From an uncultured beta proteobacterium (lineage in GTDB: Bacteria > Pseudomonadota > Gammaproteobacteria > Burkholderiales > Burkholderiaceae_C): a DNA stretch of 43,274 nt. Each line of letters starts with the position of its first letter. The stretch's first letter is position 1. Under the pieces are notes generated by a model that saw only the letters and a list, made by a program, of their open reading frames with translations, had not been told where the DNA came from and did not search any database. The translations under genes and the position numbers were made by a program. Where the stretch lies: assembly GCA_903844215.1 (NCBI GenBank), contig CAIMSP010000081.1, positions 1-43,274 of the forward strand, given 5' to 3'. This document shows positions 35,416 through 43,274 of this stretch, piece by piece.

Positions 35416-36591
35416 GTGCCCCACGGTGTTCACGTGAAGGACCTGCCCACGGCTGCGCCGCACTTGGCCCTGGTGGCCGGCGAGGCGTCGGGCGACCTGC
35501 TGGCCGGACTGCTGCTGCAGGGGCTGCGTGCGCGCTGGCCGACGCTTTCGGCCGTCGGCATTGGCGGGCCGCAGATGCTGCAGCAGGGCTTTGAGGCCTG
35601 GTGGCCCAACAGCAAGCTGGCCATCAGCGGCTACGCCCAGGTGCTGCGCCATTACCGGGAAATTTCCGGCATCCGCAGGCAGCTCAAGGCGCGCCTGCTG
35701 GCCGCGCCGCCTGATGTCTTCATCGGCGTGGACGCGCCCGATTTCAACCTCGATCTGGAAGCGGATCTCAAAGCCCAGGGTGTCAAGACCGTGCACTTCG
35801 TGTGCCCGTCGATCTGGGCCTGGCGCCCCAAGCGCGTGGAGAAGATCCGGCGCAGCGCCGACCACGTGCTGTGCCTGTTCCCGTTCGAGCCGGCCCTGCT
35901 GGCGCAACACGGCATTGCGGCCAGCTACGTCGGGCATCCGCTGGCCAACGTGATTCCCATGCAAGCCGACCAAGTGGCCGCGCGCCTGGCCCTGGGCCTG
36001 GCACAGGACGCCCAGGTGGTGGCCTTGCTGCCGGGCAGCCGCAAGGCCGAACTGAGCTACATTGCGCCCCGCTTTCTGGCGGCCGCGGCCCTGCTGGCGC
36101 AGGCGCGACCGGGCTTGCGCTTCGTGCTGCCGGCGGCTCCCGGCCTGATGGATGAGGTTCAGGCGCTGGTTCGCGCCGCCGGATTGCAGGCTCAGGTGCG
36201 GGTGACGGCGGGTCAGTCGCATTTGGCGCTGGCCGCCTGTGACGTGACGCTGATCGCCAGTGGCACCGCGACGCTGGAAGCTGCACTGTTCAAGCGCCCC
36301 ATGGTGATCGCCTACAACATGCATTGGTTGTCCTGGCGCATCATGGCGCCCAAGCAGATCCAGCCCTGGGTCGGCCTGCCCAACATCCTGTGCCGCGATT
36401 TCGTCGTCCCCGAGTTGCTGCAGGACGCCGCCACACCGCAGGCGCTGGCTGACGCGGTGCTGCAGTGGCTGGACGCCACGGCGGAGCAGATCCAAGTCCT
36501 GAAAGAAAAATTCACCGCCTTGCACCTTGAGTTGCAGCGCGACACCTGCCGACTGGCCGCTGATGCAATCGAAAAAGTTCTCCAAGCTTGA
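35416..36591 (+). CDS. lpxB: Lipid-A-disaccharide synthase
   Basis: The 391-aa GT19 glycosyltransferase has the N-terminal motif [13 protein letters not shown], the core [13 protein letters not shown] and the nucleotide region [13 protein letters not shown] 35416, two bases after the lpxA stop, is the preferred start; GTG 35434 is an alternative. The lpxD-fabZ-lpxA-lpxB order is the classic one. Confidence 0.95.
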   Translation: MPHGVHVKDLPTAAPHLALVAGEASGDLLAGLLLQGLRARWPTLSAVGIGGPQMLQQGFEAWWPNSKLAISGYAQVLRHYREISGIRRQLKARLLAAPPDVFIGVDAPDFNLDLEADLKAQGVKTVHFVCPSIWAWRPKRVEKIRRSADHVLCLFPFEPALLAQHGIAASYVGHPLANVIPMQADQVAARLALGLAQDAQVVALLPGSRKAELSYIAPRFLAAAALLAQARPGLRFVLPAAPGLMDEVQALVRAAGLQAQVRVTAGQSHLALAACDVTLIASGTATLEAALFKRPMVIAYNMHWLSWRIMAPKQIQPWVGLPNILCRDFVVPELLQDAATPQALADAVLQWLDATAEQIQVLKEKFTALHLELQRDTCRLAADAIEKVLQA

Positions 36592-37192
36592 GCAGCCCCT
36601 GCTGCAGTGGAACGACGTCGCCCTGATGGCCGGCGTGGACGAGGCCGGGCGCGGTCCGCTGGCCGGGCCGGTGGTGGCCGCCGCAGTGATGCTCGACGAG
36701 TTGCATCCGATCAAGGGTCTGGCTGATTCCAAGCTGCTGACGGCGCTGCGTCGCGAGCGCCTGTTTGACGAGATTCGCTCCAAGGCGCTGTGCTTTTCGA
36801 TTGCCCAGGCCAGCGTCGAGGAGATCGACACGCTGAACATCCTGCAGGCCACGATGCTGGCCATGCGGCGCGCGGTGCTGGGGCTGCGCCTGAAGCCCAA
36901 ACTGGTGCTGGTGGACGGCAACCGCATCCCGGTGATGCAGATTCGCGCCGAAGCCATCGTCAAGGGTGACACGCTGATCCCCGCGATCTCCGCCGCGTCC
37001 ATCCTGGCCAAGGTCTGGCGCGACCGTTCCTGCCTGGAGCTCGATCTGCAGTACCCGCAGTACGGCTTTGCGCGGCACAAGGGTTACGGCACGGCCCAGC
37101 ATCTGGCGGCGCTGAAAGAATACGGGCCTTGCGCGCAGCATCGGCGCTCCTTCGCCCCGGTGCGCGACGCATTGGCGCGGCATTCATCATGA
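36563..37192 (+). CDS. rnhB: Ribonuclease HII
   Basis: The 209-aa enzyme removes single ribonucleotides from DNA and RNA primers. It has the catalytic [14 protein letters not shown] near 26-39, and [20 protein letters not shown] in the C-terminal part. ATG 36563 lies 29 bases inside the 3' end of lpxB. Its TGA overlaps the next ATG. Confidence 0.95.
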   Translation: MQSKKFSKLEQPLLQWNDVALMAGVDEAGRGPLAGPVVAAAVMLDELHPIKGLADSKLLTALRRERLFDEIRSKALCFSIAQASVEEIDTLNILQATMLAMRRAVLGLRLKPKLVLVDGNRIPVMQIRAEAIVKGDTLIPAISAASILAKVWRDRSCLELDLQYPQYGFARHKGYGTAQHLAALKEYGPCAQHRRSFAPVRDALARHSS

Positions 37193-37965
37193 GCACGCCC
37201 GACGTCCTCGTGATCGCGTCGGGCGAGAACCCCCAGTTCAAGGCGCTGCGCCGACTGGCCCAGGACAACACCGCCTATCGCAAGGCCGGGCGCGTCTGGA
37301 TCGAAGGCGATCACCTGTGCCGTGCCGCACTGGCGCGCGGCGTGAAACCGGTGCTGGCGGTATTTTCCGCGTCGTTTTGGCCGCTCGCGCCCAGGGAGTG
37401 GTTTGCCACGGCGTCCAAAACCCTGGTGTTGAACGATGGACTGTGGCGCGCCTTGAGCGCGCTGGAGTCGCCCGCGCAGATGGGCTTCGTGATCGATCTG
37501 CCGGCGCCGGCGCCGATCGCCCCGCAGCAAGCGACGGTGATCCTGGACCGGGTGCAGGACGCGGGCAACGTGGGCTCCATATTGCGCAGCGCCAGCGCCT
37601 TTGGTTTTGGCCAGGTGATCGCACTCACCGGAACGGCGGCGCTGTGGAGCCCCAAGGTGCTTCGTGCCGGCATGGGTGCGCATTTCGGGCTGAGCCTGAT
37701 CGAGGGCGCGCAACTGTCGGATCTGGACGCGCTGGAGCTGCCACTGCTCGTCACCAGTTCCCACCAAGGGGAGTATCTGCACCGGGCCGAGCTGCCCATG
37801 CCCTGCGTCTGGGCGCTGGGGCACGAAGGGCAGGGCGTGTGCGCCGAACTGAACCAGCGCGCGACCCAGGCCATACGCATTGCCCAACCCGGTGGCGAAG
37901 AGTCTTTGAACGTCGCCGCCGCCGCCGCCATCTGCCTGCACGCCTGCGCCTGCAGGCCGGGCTGA
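37189..37965 (+). CDS. SpoU-family (TrmH-like) RNA 2'-O-methyltransferase
   Basis: The 258-aa SPOUT enzyme has an N-terminal RNA-binding substrate domain. The three knot motifs follow: [20 protein letters not shown] near 123-142, ALGHEGQGV near 205-213 and [15 protein letters not shown] near 230-244. The target RNA (rRNA or tRNA position) cannot be read from sequence. The start overlaps the rnhB stop. Confidence 0.9.
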   Translation: MSTPDVLVIASGENPQFKALRRLAQDNTAYRKAGRVWIEGDHLCRAALARGVKPVLAVFSASFWPLAPREWFATASKTLVLNDGLWRALSALESPAQMGFVIDLPAPAPIAPQQATVILDRVQDAGNVGSILRSASAFGFGQVIALTGTAALWSPKVLRAGMGAHFGLSLIEGAQLSDLDALELPLLVTSSHQGEYLHRAELPMPCVWALGHEGQGVCAELNQRATQAIRIAQPGGEESLNVAAAAAICLHACACRPG

Positions 37966-38025
37966 ACGCCAGCGACATTGCGGGTTTTGCCGCGAATGTC
38001 TGGGCGCCTTGAAGCCCGGGGCCGT

Positions 38026-38031
38026 TATAAT
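38026..38031 (+). promoter_or_regulatory. Candidate -10 box of carAB
   Basis: TATAAT stands 123 bases upstream of the carA start, in the 188-bp gap after the methyltransferase gene. The -35 is not convincing. The leader between contains nothing else I can assign. Confidence 0.5.
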
Positions 38032-38153
38032 GGGAGGCTTTTCTTAAAGCGGAACGCCCAAGCGCAATTCAAGCCTTTTCCCAAATCAAGCAGCAAGCAA
38101 GAATTCTTTCTTGAGCCAGCTGGGGCGCAGCCGTAACTCATTCGGAGAACCCA

Positions 38154-39357
38154 GTGCTTTTGTCTTTACAGGGAAATTTCCCACCCGCCATCTTGGCGCT
38201 TGCAGACGGCACGGTCTTTGTTGGAAACTCCATTGGAGCCAGCGGCTCCACAGTCGGCGAGGTGGTGTTCAACACCGCCATGTCGGGTTATCAGGAAATC
38301 CTGACCGACCCCAGCTACTGCCAGCAGATCGTCACGCTCACCTACCCGCACATCGGCAACACCGGCGTCAACCGGGAGGACGTCGAAGCCGCTCGCGTGC
38401 ATGCCGCCGGTCTCATCATCAAGGACTTGCCGCTGCTCGCGTCGAACTTTCGCCAGTCCATGCCGCTGTCCGAGTACCTGGTGCAGGAAAACACGGTGGC
38501 CATTGCCAACATCGACACCCGCATGCTGACGCGCCATCTGCGCAGCGCGGGCGCGCAAAACGGTTGCATCCTGGCCCTTGCCGCCGGTGCGGCCGTGACG
38601 CAAGCGCTGCAGGATCAGGCCGTGGCCCAGGCCCGGTCGGCGCCCAACATGTCGGGCCTGGACCTGGCCAAGGTGGTGTCGTCCAGCGCCGCCTATCCCT
38701 GGACCCAGACCGAGTGGCAGCTGTCCCATCCCGATCTCGCCGGCAAGCCCGGCTACGGGACGCAAAGCGCGCCGAAGTTCCACGTTGTCGCGTATGACTT
38801 TGGCGTGAAGTTCAATATTCTGCGCATGCTGAGTTCGCGCGGCTGCAAGGTCACGGTGGTGCCGGCGCAGACCAGCGCCGCCGAGGTGTTGCAACTCCAA
38901 CCCGACGGCATTTTCCTGTCCAACGGCCCGGGCGATCCGCAGCCTTGCGACTATGCGATCGCTGCAGCGCGCGAACTGATCAACTCGGGCATCCCGAGCT
39001 TTGGTATTTGCCTGGGACACCAGATCATGGCCTTGGCCAGCGGCGCGCAAACCTTCAAGATGAAGTTCGGCCACCACGGTGCCAACCATCCGGTGAAAGA
39101 CCTGGACACAGGTCGCGTCAGCATCACCAGCCAGAACCATGGTTTTGCGGTGGACGAAAAAACCCTGCCTGCGAATCTGCGCGCCACGCATGTGAGCTTG
39201 TTTGACGGCACGCTGCAGGGCTTGATGCGCACCGATAAGCCGGCGTTCAGCTTCCAGGGCCACCCTGAAGCCTCGCCGGGTCCGCACGACATCGCCTACC
39301 TATTTGACCGTTTCATCGGCTTGATGGAACCGCAAGACCAAACGACAGGGGCGAAGA

Positions 39358-39365
<8 letters not shown>
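38154..39365 (+). CDS. carA: Carbamoyl-phosphate synthase small (glutaminase) subunit
   Basis: This 403-aa subunit releases ammonia from glutamine for CarB. The N-terminal CPSase domain is followed by a class I glutamine amidotransferase domain with the nucleophile C286 in FGICLGHQ and the HPEASPGP motif near the end. It starts at GTG 38154 behind GGAGAA. It overlaps carB by eight bases. The product feeds both pyrimidines and, with argF, arginine. Confidence 0.97.
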
Positions 39366-42622
<3,257 letters not shown>

Positions 42623-42630
<8 letters not shown>

Positions 42631-42650
42631 TAGCGCAATCACGGCATAAT
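42623..42650 (+). promoter_or_regulatory. Candidate greA promoter overlapping the carB stop
   Basis: TTGCCT (42623-42628), 16 bases, then CATAAT (42645-42650). Transcription would begin just before the terminator hairpin at 42666, giving a short leader RNA. Confidence 0.5.
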
Positions 42651-42665
42651 CGCGCCATCAAGACA

Positions 42666-42698
42666 CCGCCGAGCGGCAACGCTCGGCGGTTTCCTTTT
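42666..42698 (+). terminator. Rho-independent terminator in the greA leader
   Basis: CCGCCGAGC/GCTCGGCGG forms a perfect 9-bp stem with a 6-base loop, followed by TTTCCTTTT. It ends the carAB transcript and would also cut transcripts started at the candidate greA promoter. Confidence 0.85.
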
Positions 42699-42723
42699 GA
42701 TAGAACATTTATTCAATACCACC

Positions 42724-43200
42724 ATGGCCACTATCCCCATCACCCTGCGCGGCGCCGAGAAACTCAAGGCGGAACTGCAAAAGCTCAAGACCGTGGAGCG
42801 TCCCGCCGTGATCGCCGCGATTGCCGAGGCGCGCTCGCACGGCGACCTGAGCGAGAACGCCGAGTACGACGCTGCGAAGGACCGCCAGGGCTTCATCGAA
42901 GGGCGCATCGCCGAGGTCGAGAGCAAGCTCTCTGGCTCGCTCATCATCGACCCCAGCACGCTCGACGTTCAGGGCAAGGTGGTGTTTGGCTCCACGGTCG
43001 AGCTCGAAGATGAAGCCAGTGGCTTGCGCGTGAAGTACCAGATCGTGGGCGAAGACGAGGCCGACTTGAAGCTGGGCCTGATCAACATCGGCTCCCCCAT
43101 TGCACGCGCCCTGATCGGCAAGCACGAAGGCGATACCGCCGAGGTGTTGGCCCCGGGTGGTGTCAGGCATTACGAAATCGTGGCCGTGAGCTACGTTTGA
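42724..43200 (+). CDS. greA: Transcription elongation factor GreA
   Basis: The 158-aa protein has the same length as E. coli GreA. The N-terminal coiled coil carries the acidic tip ([18 protein letters not shown] near 36-53) that reaches into the RNA polymerase channel to rescue backtracked complexes. The C-terminal FKBP-like domain includes [20 protein letters not shown] 42724 gives the family start [14 protein letters not shown]; the upstream in-frame codon is rejected. Confidence 0.97.
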   Translation: MATIPITLRGAEKLKAELQKLKTVERPAVIAAIAEARSHGDLSENAEYDAAKDRQGFIEGRIAEVESKLSGSLIIDPSTLDVQGKVVFGSTVELEDEASGLRVKYQIVGEDEADLKLGLINIGSPIARALIGKHEGDTAEVLAPGGVRHYEIVAVSYV

Positions 43201-43220
43201 ATTTTCACGAGACACGCCCC

Positions 43221-43274
43221 ATGGTCAAACTGAGCTTCACAAACCGGCGCCGCCTGCGAATTCTGCTGGCCGCG
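43221..43274 (+). CDS. Start of an unidentified gene (truncated by window end)
   Basis: Only 18 codons are visible: MVKLSFTNRRRLRILLAA. The basic start followed by a hydrophobic run suggests a membrane protein or signal anchor. In related genomes a DUF4149-type membrane protein often follows greA, so that is a guess from context. It lies 20 bases after greA. Confidence 0.45.
   Translation, partial: MVKLSFTNRRRLRILLAA

Overview
The window comes from a GC-rich genome that looks like a betaproteobacterium of the order Burkholderiales, most likely Comamonadaceae-like. The markers are a PhaR-type polyhydroxyalkanoate repressor, a TIGR04438-like tryptophan-rich small protein, the short form of IlvD, and the block rpsB-tsf-pyrH-frr-cdsA-dxr-rseP-bamA-skp-lpxD-fabZ-lpxA-lpxB-rnhB followed by carAB and greA. 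The species cannot be named from sequence reading alone.

Region 1 (1-11461) is the accessory part. It is bracketed by two inverted copies of a ~165-bp MITE-like element with CTAG ends. Inside are a GAF/Fis-type regulator facing away from a four- or five-gene aldehyde oxidoreductase (AOR) cluster. The cluster encodes a four-cluster ferredoxin, the W/Mo-pterin catalytic subunit, a FAD/NAD reductase, a MoaD-like protein and an unrecognised 99-aa protein, and it resembles AorABC of Aromatoleum aromaticum. It is followed by a class A flavin monooxygenase, and on the minus strand by a tryptophanase, argF, argD and a small c-type cytochrome. The 3' end of argF is duplicated just downstream of itself.

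Region 2 (11530-16770) holds the Trp-rich small protein, ilvD (minus) and lgt (plus) diverging from a ~100-bp gap, tRNA-Val(GAC), phaR, rimO and, on the minus strand, tRNA-Leu(CAG) with its own terminator. Region 3 (16789-23388) holds an rnr gene with an unusually short and unresolved N-terminus, then minus-strand nnr, dadA and an amidase. A structured inverted repeat lies between dadA and nnr.

Region 4 (23411-37965) is a long co-directional set covering translation (rpsB, tsf, frr), UMP kinase, phospholipid and isoprenoid precursors (cdsA, dxr), envelope protease RseP, outer-membrane assembly (bamA, skp), lipid A synthesis (lpxD, fabZ, lpxA, lpxB), rnhB and an RNA methyltransferase. Most junctions are overlaps or short gaps, so coupled translation is likely. 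uppS, normally between frr and cdsA, is missing from this position. Region 5 (38026-43274) has carA-carB, then greA behind a leader containing a strong terminator hairpin, and the first 18 codons of a further gene.

I found no CRISPR array, prophage, toxin-antitoxin or defence locus. The points most worth a second look are the AOR cluster with its small unknown protein and palindromic operator, the MITE pair (one copy supplies the regulator's stop codon), the rnr start overlapped by an antisense tRNA gene and its promoter, and several structured intergenic elements.
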